From: an uncultured Bacteroidales bacterium
GTDB taxonomy: Bacteria; Bacteroidota; Bacteroidia; Bacteroidales; Paludibacteraceae
Assembly (NCBI GenBank): GCA_900556095.1
Contig: USNU01000034.1
Coordinates: 1-9,430 of the forward strand
Direction of reading: 5' to 3'
Length of the DNA stretch: 9,430 bases
Every line of letters starts with the position of its first letter. Positions within the stretch are counted from its first letter, which is position 1. A model generated the notes under the pieces. The model was not told the origin of the DNA. It was given only the letters and a program-made list of their open reading frames with translations, and searched no databases. The translations under genes and the position numbers were made by a program. Positions 1 to 6,418 of this stretch are shown piece after piece.

Positions 1-1372
1 ATTGAACACCATTGATTTTACTCCCAACAGGTTGAAAATCACCCTGAATAGAAACGCCATCCAATAACATCAATTCCGGTTTGTCCGTTACGATGTTCGT
101 GTAGTGGTTCGTGATACCATTGTCGCTTGCATAGGTTGCAAAGGTAACTTGGTCTATCTGTTGCTCTATCGGGTTAATCCAAAGCATTGCAGGGTCGCCG
201 TTGCTGTTTTTGTCGCCGTGATATTGCTGCGATACCACAAACAGGTGCACTGCACAGGCACAGGAAGTGGTTACTACGCAATTGCCGTCTGTAGCATACT
301 GACCTTGCGGACCAATTTCGAACTCCCAATAGTGTTTTTTCTCTGTCGTAAAATCAAAGGTATGAACCAATTGCCCATCAATCCGCACTTCCGTTCCGTC
401 GTTTAGTGCCATAATGCGGATTTTATCGCACGGACGGCTTTTCGAAGGCGTCAGCACAAACGTGTTTCCCCAGTATTGGGTGGGCATTGCCTGCGAGAAA
501 ATATGGTCGCGTTGTTTTACTTGATACGGGATATTGGTATGAGGGCAACCTTGAAAAACGGCAATCTTCTTATTGTCGCGTGCTTTTACATAAGTGCCGC
601 TCAAGTCGCCGTCCTCGTTGTCTTTCTTGCCCGTCCATACATAAAATACCTGCCCTTTCTTCAAAGCAGGGGAGTGCAATGTATCACGTCCATATTGATA
701 ATTCAATAGAGCCTTTTCCTCATCGGTCAATGTATAACCATTATTCCGCTTGTTGATAGCATAATTGATGGCTTCTGTATTGACCGACGGGCAATAATCC
801 ACAATTGTATTATCCTCTGCTGCTATGACGGCAAAATGCGACCCCTGAGTCTTACCTACGCCTCCGTGATCTGAGGGAGTATAAGTTTGTATGACGTAAC
901 TATCTAACAACGAACTCGTTGGTAGTACATTCGTTGCATCAAAAGTTGCTTTTTTGTAGTTGGTGGCGAATAGGGAAATATCTGCTGTTGACGTTACATG
1001 TAGAGCGCATGTATCCGCTTGCTCCGAATTGACAGCATAGCATACTTTGCCGGTAGTCGCCATTGCGGAACGGGCATTCTGAGTAAGTACATTGCCTTCG
1101 TACAAGTTCACAATCTCCAATCCTCCGGCATTCACCTGTACCTTTTCTGCGTAACCGGTATAGGGATTTTCTATGGTTACTTCGCAATCGCTCCGCGAGG
1201 AAATCGACAATGACAATTTGAGTGTGTTATTCGGATCTTGGTCTGCTTGTAAGAAGGTTACCCAAAAGTCCTTGCCTTCGGTGGACTGACCGTCCGATGT
1301 CTGAGCCGATAGAGGCATCGCCGACAATGCAGCAATGCAAAAAAGAAATGCACAATAGAGTTGTTTTTTCAT
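1..1372 (-). CDS. Secreted IgGFc-binding-domain-like protein, C-terminus cut by window edge
   Basis: The reading frame is open from an ATG at 1372-1370 down to position 1, giving 457 codons without a stop; the C-terminal part lies outside the window. Residues 1-24 form a typical signal peptide (basic MKKQ start, hydrophobic core, small residues ending LSAQ), so the product should be exported. The mature part opens with GKDFWVTF at residues 33-40, followed by beta-rich sequence and a later stretch reading KIRIMALNDGTEVRIDGQ. This arrangement resembles the IgGFc_binding N-terminal domain (Pfam PF17517) found in large secreted Bacteroidota proteins; that assignment is from recalled family features, not a search. 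Such proteins often end in a type IX secretion or gliding-motility sorting domain, which cannot be seen here. Biological role unknown; a surface or adhesive role is inference. A -7 promoter element lies about 40 bp upstream of the start. Confidence 0.8.
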   Translation of the reverse strand, partial: MKKQLYCAFLFCIAALSAMPLSAQTSDGQSTEGKDFWVTFLQADQDPNNTLKLSLSISSRSDCEVTIENPYTGYAEKVQVNAGGLEIVNLYEGNVLTQNARSAMATTGKVCYAVNSEQADTCALHVTSTADISLFATNYKKATFDATNVLPTSSLLDSYVIQTYTPSDHGGVGKTQGSHFAVIAAEDNTIVDYCPSVNTEAINYAINKRNNGYTLTDEEKALLNYQYGRDTLHSPALKKGQVFYVWTGKKDNEDGDLSGTYVKARDNKKIAVFQGCPHTNIPYQVKQRDHIFSQAMPTQYWGNTFVLTPSKSRPCDKIRIMALNDGTEVRIDGQLVHTFDFTTEKKHYWEFEIGPQGQYATDGNCVVTTSCACAVHLFVVSQQYHGDKNSNGDPAMLWINPIEQQIDQVTFATYASDNGITNHYTNIVTDKPELMLLDGVSIQGDFQPVGSKINGVQ

Positions 1373-1410
1373 CGTATTAGGATAAAAAATGGTACATAAT
1401 TTTACGAGTG

Positions 1411-1418
1411 CAAAATTA
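1411..1418 (-). promoter_or_regulatory. Bacteroides-type -7 promoter element of the IgGFc-like gene
   Basis: Read on the minus strand the sequence is TAATTTTG, matching the Bacteroidales -7 consensus TAnnTTTG. It would place the transcript start near 1403-1405 and give a leader of about 30 nt before the ATG at 1372. No good TTTG -33 element is present at 19-21 nt upstream, so the call rests on the -7 box alone. The box is also one arm of a 7-bp inverted repeat (1397-1403 and 1412-1418) spanning the predicted start site. Confidence 0.45.
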
Positions 1419-1585
1419 CGCATTATTATGCGCGTTGATGTGTAAAAAACGGCGAAATGTGTAGAAATTGCCATATTGTGAATTTTATCAAGCTTCTACA
1501 TTTCTGCGGACTTACTCCAAAACATACACGTTCTTTAAGATTTGGCTACTGTATTGTGCTTTTTTATCTGATATTGAAAAGTAAG

Positions 1586-1629
1586 GTGGATGCAATGTGG
1601 ATGGTTATAGGATAGAGGGTGGTTGAGCC
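1586..1629 (+). repeat. Degenerate 11-bp-period repeat, GTGGAT-N5 units (4 copies)
   Basis: Four consecutive 11-bp units begin at 1586, 1597, 1608 and 1619. Their first six bases are GTGGAT, GTGGAT, TAGGAT and GTGGTT; the five following bases vary. The block sits in the 312-bp gap between the IgGFc-like gene and the end of the endonuclease gene, about 55-100 bp past the endonuclease stop codon. Apart from this array, the -7 element at 1411-1418 and weak inverted repeats, I see nothing else in the 1373-1684 gap: no RNA gene and no clear terminator. Confidence 0.55.
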
Positions 1630-1684
1630 GTGTGTAAAAATGTACGATTATTAAGATTCTTCGCCCTATCCCTCATTTTTCCAC

Positions 1685-3448
1685 TTACAAATTGATTTCC
1701 TCTCCCATCACTCCGTAATATCTTCCGTTGTGCAGGATGTAAATCCGTCCGTCTTGCAGAATCTTCCGTGGAGTCGGGTAGGGCGCGTCTTTTGCCGTTT
1801 CTATATCCGTCTCTGTAGGGAGCACCACTTGCACTTCATTGCTTCTCTGCCCATTTTCTGTCTCTATACAATAATAAATTGTATCTGTCCCTGCATTTAT
1901 TGGCAGTGTAACCTGCTCGCGGCAATAGCGTGCCGGTTCCCACGCTGCGTCCACAATCTGCGGATACCCTTCTACACTTTCTGTATGTTCCTGCCGGTCT
2001 CCCTGTATCAAATACAACTCCTGCATACACGCACGCTTTTTCGTACTTCCGCCCACCGACAAAATCTTAATCGAATCGGTCAGCGCAGGGATTTTCAGCG
2101 TATAATACGCCTCGTCGCGGGTATTGTTTTTCACAGGCAACAGAATCGTTTCCACCACTTCTCCGTCTATGCTGATTTGCAATTCGGCGGCTTCGGCAAA
2201 CGGGTACGCACCGGCGCGGAACACCAATCGGGCTTCGTTTTTGAGCGCAAGCCTTTTCATCATCACATATCCGTCATTATTAGACACCCCCATCGTGATG
2301 GCATTCGTACCGGCCTTTGGACCGGAGCAGTTCTGCGATGATGAGGTATATGGGTTTTGGGAAAGTATTTTTTTAGACAATGCCGGCATATTGATGAGTG
2401 TATCATTTTTGCCGGTGTAGGTACGCGTATAGACATCTATGGCATAGTCCGTTTGCAGGTTCTGCCATACGGCGGTAAAACCATTTTGGCTCACATCGGT
2501 TGCCTCATAAGCGCGGAAACTGCCAAAGTCCGGACACGGCACATAGTCGGGCGTTGCAGTACATATAAGTCGCTCAAAATCAACCGCTTTGCCTTTTCTG
2601 TCTCCCCATATATATTCCACCAATTCAGGGTAGTCGATATATGGATTTCGGTTGTGCTGAATACTGCTCACAGCGTCTGCACGCTCCACTTCTTTCATAC
2701 TCACAGGGTCTGACCTGTGCCAGTCGAGCAGCACTTCCGTCAACCACGGCTTGAATTCCAAATACGAATTGTTATCCAAATAATCGGAAGAGTTGCTTGC
2801 CCAAATCAGATTCTCATAGGCGGTGGCAATATAGAAGTACGCACGCGCGAAGTCGCCTCGATATTCGGGGGCAGGCTCAAAGCACGCCCAACCATATTCC
2901 GAAGCCGACTTTGAATCCATCCTGAACGACCCGTTATCCAACTTGTCACCTTTCTTTACATGCCCTGGCGGAAAGTTGCTTTTGTTGTTATTTGCCTGAG
3001 CATCAGCGGGATTCAGGTGGTACAGATCCCTGTATGCCCGATAGCCGACAGAATCTGTCTTTCCATTGCTGTCTTTCGTCCCTCCCCACCACGATTTCGG
3101 AAAGCAATGCTCTATCTCTAATCCGCAAGCCGAACCGCCATCGTGTGTGAAATAGCGCCGGCTGTTGGAATACATATCCCATATCGTTCCATCTGCCCGC
3201 CGGTCGGTCAGTGGAAAGAAATTCCACGTTGCCGGATAATACACGTTGTCGGGATAGGTGTACCCCTGTGTTCCGTATGACACCCGCACACCTTTGCATA
3301 TACTATCATGCAATGCTGATTTCAATACCGAGTCTTTCAACCCTTGCACACCATCATAATACCCGCTTGGTATTGTTTCCGCCATAACACCCACTGTTAT
3401 GCCTGCTAGCATACCTGCCAAACAAATATATTTTACCCCTTTTCTCAC
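1685..3448 (-). CDS. Secreted endonuclease I family nuclease with C-terminal accessory domains
   Basis: 587 aa, starting at a GTG (3448-3446) and ending in TAA. The GTG is preferred because it gives a complete signal peptide (residues 1-23, ending GVMA) and an in-frame stop lies about 35 bp further upstream; an ATG at codon 13 would destroy the signal. Residues about 30-290 carry endonuclease I (EndA/Bsn, PF04231) features: IEHCFPKSWW with the likely catalytic His114, DLYHLNPADAQANNNKSN at 141-158, GDFARAYFYIATAY at 198-211, and WHRSDPVSMKEVERADAV followed by HNRNPYIDYPE. The enzyme should cut DNA or RNA non-specifically outside the cytoplasm, for nutrient uptake or matrix degradation. E. coli EndA is roughly 235 aa, so about 290 residues are extra: a fibronectin-III-like stretch (about 308-345), a beta-rich region (about 380-485), and a C-terminal tail (560-583, RKILQDGRIYILHNGRYY) of a kind common on secreted Bacteroidales proteins. 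It follows pssA by 119 bp without an obvious promoter. Confidence 0.9.
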   Translation of the reverse strand: MRKGVKYICLAGMLAGITVGVMAETIPSGYYDGVQGLKDSVLKSALHDSICKGVRVSYGTQGYTYPDNVYYPATWNFFPLTDRRADGTIWDMYSNSRRYFTHDGGSACGLEIEHCFPKSWWGGTKDSNGKTDSVGYRAYRDLYHLNPADAQANNNKSNFPPGHVKKGDKLDNGSFRMDSKSASEYGWACFEPAPEYRGDFARAYFYIATAYENLIWASNSSDYLDNNSYLEFKPWLTEVLLDWHRSDPVSMKEVERADAVSSIQHNRNPYIDYPELVEYIWGDRKGKAVDFERLICTATPDYVPCPDFGSFRAYEATDVSQNGFTAVWQNLQTDYAIDVYTRTYTGKNDTLINMPALSKKILSQNPYTSSSQNCSGPKAGTNAITMGVSNNDGYVMMKRLALKNEARLVFRAGAYPFAEAAELQISIDGEVVETILLPVKNNTRDEAYYTLKIPALTDSIKILSVGGSTKKRACMQELYLIQGDRQEHTESVEGYPQIVDAAWEPARYCREQVTLPINAGTDTIYYCIETENGQRSNEVQVVLPTETDIETAKDAPYPTPRKILQDGRIYILHNGRYYGVMGEEINL

Positions 3449-3567
3449 AACTATAGAATATTGTTTCTTTAATTTCTTTTATTTCTCTCGCACACGCGCA
3501 GGTGGTGCGTAGGATACCCCGATTAATGGTTTAATTGTATGTTTCCAACAGAGGAATCCTATGATAA

Positions 3568-4293
3568 TTAACGTTCTGTTTTTGGCGCAGGCAGACAGAA
3601 CAACAGCAGGTTTAACGCTACATACCATAGTACGCACGCAGCCCCCGCGAACACTATCAATTCCACGTGTTTGCATAGGCAGGCTTTCACCACGCAGAAC
3701 GCAATCAGCACTACCGCTCCGATAAGGAATAAGTATTGTGTGGAGTGCTCTTTCCAGCCGAATCCGTGAAACTTGAACGAGAAGAACGGTATCTCCGCAT
3801 TCAGCAGATAGCAACTCAGCAGGCTTATTGCTAGCAATGCCCACGGAATCCAGTCTGCCGACAACATCGCGTATGGCATACACGTTAGTGATCCCCAGAA
3901 GATGGCATTGGGCGGTGTGGAAAGCCCTATGAATGAGGTCTTCTGCCGCTCATCCACATTGAATTTTGCTAATCGCAATGCAGAGAATGCGGCCATCAGG
4001 AACGCCGCAAGACACCACCAGCCGATCAGCGGACGCAAGTAGCAGCAGAGCATCATCGATGGTGCCAAGCCAAAAGTGATGTCATCGGCAAGTGAGTCCA
4101 ATTGTACGCCTATCGCACTTGGCACTTTCAGCAGACGGGCAGACATCCCGTCGAAAAAATCGAAAAAAGCACCACCTAATATAAACAGGAACGCATACAA
4201 AAACGCATTTTGCGTTGCCATAAACACTGCCATACACCCGCAAAGCAGGTTGCAACAGGTAATACTGTCAGGAATGATTCGTTTGATATTCAT
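3568..4293 (-). CDS. pssA: CDP-diacylglycerol--serine O-phosphatidyltransferase
   Basis: 241 aa from an ATG at 4293 to TAA. Integral membrane enzyme that transfers phosphatidyl from CDP-diacylglycerol to L-serine, making phosphatidylserine, the precursor of phosphatidylethanolamine. The CDP-alcohol phosphatidyltransferase signature D-x2-DG-x2-AR-x8-G-x3-D-x3-D is complete: D45, D48-G49, A52-R53, G62, D66 and D70. Further family features are ALRLAKFNVD (about 106-115) and the GLSTPPNA loop (about 123-130), and several hydrophobic segments that predict multiple membrane spans. The opening MNIKRIIPDSITCCNLLCG also matches bacterial PssA of the membrane-bound type (the Bacillus-like class, not the peripheral E. 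coli type). The upstream AmpG-like gene ends 32 bp before this start, so the two are probably one transcript. No separate promoter is visible. Confidence 0.95.
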   Translation of the reverse strand: MNIKRIIPDSITCCNLLCGCMAVFMATQNAFLYAFLFILGGAFFDFFDGMSARLLKVPSAIGVQLDSLADDITFGLAPSMMLCCYLRPLIGWWCLAAFLMAAFSALRLAKFNVDERQKTSFIGLSTPPNAIFWGSLTCMPYAMLSADWIPWALLAISLLSCYLLNAEIPFFSFKFHGFGWKEHSTQYLFLIGAVVLIAFCVVKACLCKHVELIVFAGAACVLWYVALNLLLFCLPAPKTER

Positions 4294-4325
4294 ATTCTTA
4301 TAATTCTAAATGGTTCTTTCTGAGT

Positions 4326-5669
4326 TCACAATTTCTTGCACACCACGTATGCCACGATGATACTCGGTATGCAGCAAAGCATCACTACCCAAAAGAAATT
4401 CAAGTAGCCGAGCGGCTCCTCAATATATCCTGCCACCATTCCGGGGAGCATCAGTCCGAGGAACATCACCGCAGTGCAGAGTGAGAAATGCGCCGTCTGA
4501 TGTACGCCCTCCGCAAAGTGCATCATATAGAGCATGCACGCGGTGTAGCCCAATCCGTAGCCCAACTGCTCCACTCCGATACACGCCGACACTATCCAGA
4601 ACGATTCCGGTTGCGCCGCCGCCAGATAGATATACACTGCCGACGGAAGTGTGAGGCATAGTGCCATAGGCAACATCGCTTTGCGCAGCCCTACACGGCT
4701 TGCCCATAGTCCGCCGATGATACCGCCAAGCAACATCAACACCACGCCTATACCATATATCTGCCCCACGGTATCTACGCTCAAACCCAATCCGCCATCT
4801 GCCTGCGGAGCCAGGAAAAACGGGTTGCACAATTTGAGCAACAACGCCTCCGGCAGGCGGTAGAGCAACATAAAACAGAGTGCCAACCAAATCCTCGGCT
4901 TGCGGAAGAACTCCACAAACGTCTCGCCCACTTCGTGCCAGATTCCCTTACCCGAAGTCAGGTGGATGTCAGGTGGATATGTGGTGGATAAGCCCAATGC
5001 ATCACACTTTGTTTTTTCCGCCTTGGGTAGAAAAAAAGTATGCCATAGCGTAATTCCTGCCAGCAGTCCGCTGCAACCGAGCAGTGTGTATGTCCACGAC
5101 AATGCCACCGTTGTCTTTGTTTGAAGCCACCCCACCAACATCAGGAGTAGCGACTGGCAGAATATATTGGCTATTTTGTAGAACGTGGAGCGAATCCCCA
5201 CAAATGCCGACTGTTGCTTGTCGCTGAGGGCGAGCATATAGAATCCGTCCGCCGCAATGTCGTGTGTTGCGGAAGCAAATGCCGTGATAGTGAAGAAGAT
5301 AAGTGCGAGTGTGAAATAGCCCTGCGGCGCAAACCATGCGAGCAGCAATACCGCCACGCACATCAACGCCTGCATTAGCAAAATCCACCACCGTTTGGTG
5401 CGAATCACGTCCACAAACGGACTCCACATCGGTTTTATCACCCACGGGAAAGTTATCAGACTGGTAAACAATGCCATCTGTCCGTTGGGCATACCCAACT
5501 GCGTAAACAGCGTGATACTCACACTCGTTACCAGAAAATACGGCACCCCCTCCGCAAAATACAGCGTCGGCACCCACCACCACGGAGAACCGTTTTTCTT
5601 AATATGTCCCTTTTGTGTTTGGATGATGTTTTTAATTTCTTGTATTTTTCTTGCGTCCTTGTGCTGCAA
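4326..5669 (-). CDS. ampG: AmpG-family MFS transporter (putative muropeptide permease)
   Basis: Up to 447 aa with about 12 hydrophobic segments, split by a hydrophilic loop at about residues 215-250. The opening WWWVPTLYFAEGVPYFLVTS, the SPFVDVIRTKRWW loop (83-95) and ASATHDIAADGFYMLALSD (132-150) are AmpG-like. AmpG proteins import anhydro-muropeptides released during peptidoglycan turnover; the actual substrate here is not proven, since Bacteroidota carry several AmpG-like paralogues. The start is doubtful. No ATG or GTG exists in frame before the first membrane segment. The only standard choice is TTG at 5669-5667; an in-frame TGA lies at 5687-5685. An ATT at 5603-5601, 4 nt after an AAAGGG, would give a 425-aa protein with the short N-terminus usual for the family. 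The gene is preceded by a good promoter (5738-5769) and divergent from lrgAB. Codons about 228-238 contain an 11-bp-period repeat. Confidence 0.85.
   Translation of the reverse strand: MQHKDARKIQEIKNIIQTQKGHIKKNGSPWWWVPTLYFAEGVPYFLVTSVSITLFTQLGMPNGQMALFTSLITFPWVIKPMWSPFVDVIRTKRWWILLMQALMCVAVLLLAWFAPQGYFTLALIFFTITAFASATHDIAADGFYMLALSDKQQSAFVGIRSTFYKIANIFCQSLLLMLVGWLQTKTTVALSWTYTLLGCSGLLAGITLWHTFFLPKAEKTKCDALGLSTTYPPDIHLTSGKGIWHEVGETFVEFFRKPRIWLALCFMLLYRLPEALLLKLCNPFFLAPQADGGLGLSVDTVGQIYGIGVVLMLLGGIIGGLWASRVGLRKAMLPMALCLTLPSAVYIYLAAAQPESFWIVSACIGVEQLGYGLGYTACMLYMMHFAEGVHQTAHFSLCTAVMFLGLMLPGMVAGYIEEPLGYLNFFWVVMLCCIPSIIVAYVVCKKL
4957..4989 (+). repeat. In-frame 33-bp block of three 11-bp units inside the AmpG-like gene
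   Basis: On the plus strand three tandem 11-mers occur: two identical (4957-4967 and 4968-4978, GTCAGGTGGAT) and one diverged (4979-4989, ATGTGGTGGAT). All three end in GTGGAT. Three times eleven is 33 bp, so the reading frame of the gene (minus strand) is kept and the block adds 11 codons, around STTYPPDIHLT. It falls in the hydrophilic loop between the two halves of the transporter, where length changes are tolerated. Confidence 0.7.
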
Positions 5670-5712
5670 CGCCGAGCGGAGCTTTCAGGTATTTTTTCGC
5701 CGCTTGCGGCAT
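5632..5712 (-). other. Possible 26-codon upstream ORF in the AmpG-like leader
   Basis: The first ATG downstream of the predicted promoter (5712-5710, minus strand) opens a 26-aa frame beginning MPQAAKKYLKAPLG and ending at TAA (5634-5632). It is in a different frame from the permease and overlaps the first 12 codons of the TTG-initiated version. It could be a leader peptide, chance, or a sign that the permease starts further downstream. It has no recognisable domain and no Shine-Dalgarno sequence. Confidence 0.25.
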
Positions 5713-5737
5713 CGGAGGCTCTTGTATTATTACCCCG

Positions 5738-5769
5738 CAAAGTTACGCTTTTTTTTCGGACTATGCAAA
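5738..5769 (-). promoter_or_regulatory. Bacteroides-type promoter for the AmpG-like gene and pssA
   Basis: Read on the minus strand, a -33 TTTG (5769-5766) is followed after exactly 20 nt by TAACTTTG (5745-5738), a full match to the Bacteroidales -7 consensus TAnnTTTG. Transcription should start around 5731-5733. That leaves a leader of about 60 nt to the TTG start or about 130 nt to the alternative ATT start. The leader contains a small GC-rich hairpin (5702-5713). Confidence 0.75.
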
Positions 5770-5785
5770 TTCAGCATGTGATATG

Positions 5786-5812
5786 CTATACTTTGTATAG
5801 ATTTTTTCTATA
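5786..5812. other. Two overlapping palindromes in the divergent control region
   Basis: CTATAC-TTT-GTATAG (5786-5800) is a perfect 6-bp-arm inverted repeat. TATAGA-TTTTT-TCTATA (5796-5812) is a second one that shares its TATAG arm, so the two hairpins cannot form together. They lie 17 bp upstream of the -33 element of the minus-strand promoter and could be an operator. AT-rich sequence makes chance palindromes likely. Confidence 0.35.
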
Positions 5813-5892
5813 TTGTCCTAAATTATTTTCTCTCTGCCTGTATGTTTTATATGCCGTCAATAACCCACCTATGTCTCTTTGTGCTATTAAGA

Positions 5893-5936
5893 GTGGGTGA
5901 TTAGTGGGTGATTAGTAGGTGATTAGTGGGTGATTC
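5893..5936 (+). repeat. Four-copy 11-bp tandem repeat (GTGGGTGATTA) upstream of lrgA
   Basis: Units start at 5893, 5904, 5915 and 5926. Units 1 and 2 are identical, unit 3 has one change (GTAGGTGATTA) and unit 4 differs only in the last base. The array ends 57 bp before the -33 element of the lrgAB promoter. An 11-bp period puts every unit on nearly the same face of the helix, which would suit cooperative binding of a regulator; variable-number slippage is the other simple reading. Confidence 0.9.
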
Positions 5937-5993
5937 TCGGGAGGATACCGTGTGCTTACCTTGACAGCCATAGTTGGCAAAATAGGCTTTTTG

Positions 5994-6025
5994 CTTGTGT
6001 GTGTAGTGGATTTGTTGTAATTTTG
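5994..6025 (+). promoter_or_regulatory. Bacteroides-type promoter for lrgAB
   Basis: A -33 element CTTG (5994-5997; consensus TTTG) is followed after 20 nt by TAATTTTG (6018-6025), a full match to the -7 consensus. Transcription should start near 6031-6033, which places the lrgA start at GTG 6050 and rules out the longer open frame that begins at 5930. Confidence 0.7.
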
Positions 6026-6049
6026 CGCCCTCAAAAAAGTACAAAGATT

Positions 6050-6418
6050 GTGTTAGGTTTTTTTATTATTTTGTTGTTCCTCGTGTTGGGGAATGTTGTC
6101 TCGTGGGCAATTGGCGGTATTATCCCCGGTAGTGTAATAGGTATGCTGTTGCTTTTTGTGTGCCTGTGTCTCAAATGGATACACCCGCACCATATACGCA
6201 CGGCTGCCATATTGCTGACGCATAATATGTCATTCTTTTTTGTACCTGCGATGGTGGGGATAATGGAGCAATGGAATATTATCCGGTTGAATATAGCCGG
6301 GTGGCTGGGTATCTTGGTATTAACCACCGTGGCGATTATGGCAAGTAGCGGACTGACAATGCAAGGGTTGGCGCATCTACAGTGCCGTTTTAAGAGAAAG
6401 GGGCTACTGCATGCGTGA
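6050..6418 (+). CDS. lrgA: CidA/LrgA family holin-like membrane protein
   Basis: 122 aa from GTG 6050 to TGA 6418. The frame is open back to an ATG at 5930, but that start lies upstream of the predicted promoter and would add about 40 non-conserved residues. GTG 6050 gives the usual LrgA length (about 115-120 aa) and N-terminus (MLGFFIILLFLVLGN). Family marks are IPGSVIGMLLLF (25-36) and FFFVPAMVGIM (62-72); about four hydrophobic segments are visible, with a basic tail CRFKRKG. In Staphylococcus, LrgA is described as an antiholin-like partner of LrgB that influences murein hydrolase activity and autolysis. Related pairs have been linked to pyruvate or organic-acid transport in other bacteria, so the exact role here is open. 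lrgB overlaps its last 8 bp, indicating translational coupling. Confidence 0.87.
   Translation: MLGFFIILLFLVLGNVVSWAIGGIIPGSVIGMLLLFVCLCLKWIHPHHIRTAAILLTHNMSFFFVPAMVGIMEQWNIIRLNIAGWLGILVLTTVAIMASSGLTMQGLAHLQCRFKRKGLLHA

Noticed and set aside
1460..1500. TGTAGAA / TTCTACA inverted repeat upstream of the IgGFc-like gene
   Set aside because: 7-bp arms separated by 27 bp in A/T-rich DNA are easily expected by chance.
1600..1684. Possible terminator after the endonuclease gene, from GGGATAG and CTATCC segments
   Set aside because: The arms are imperfect, the loop is very long and no T-tract follows.
1730..2341. 203-codon open frame on the plus strand
   Set aside because: It lies entirely antisense to the well-supported endonuclease I gene and its translation shows no recognisable domain; it is a shadow frame.
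3449..3567. Separate promoter for the endonuclease gene
   Set aside because: A TTG followed after 20 nt by TAATCGGG is present, but it lacks the TTTG half of the -7 consensus; read-through from pssA is as likely.
5702..5713. GCCGCTTGCGGC hairpin as a terminator or riboswitch stem
   Set aside because: On the minus strand it is followed by A residues, not T, and it is too small to be a riboswitch; at most a leader hairpin.
5893..5936. CRISPR array
   Set aside because: The units are 11 bp and directly adjacent with no spacers; no cas genes are present.
5930..6049. N-terminal extension of lrgA from the ATG at 5930
   Set aside because: It overlaps the tandem repeat and lies upstream of a good promoter, and the extra residues do not match LrgA proteins; GTG 6050 fits better.
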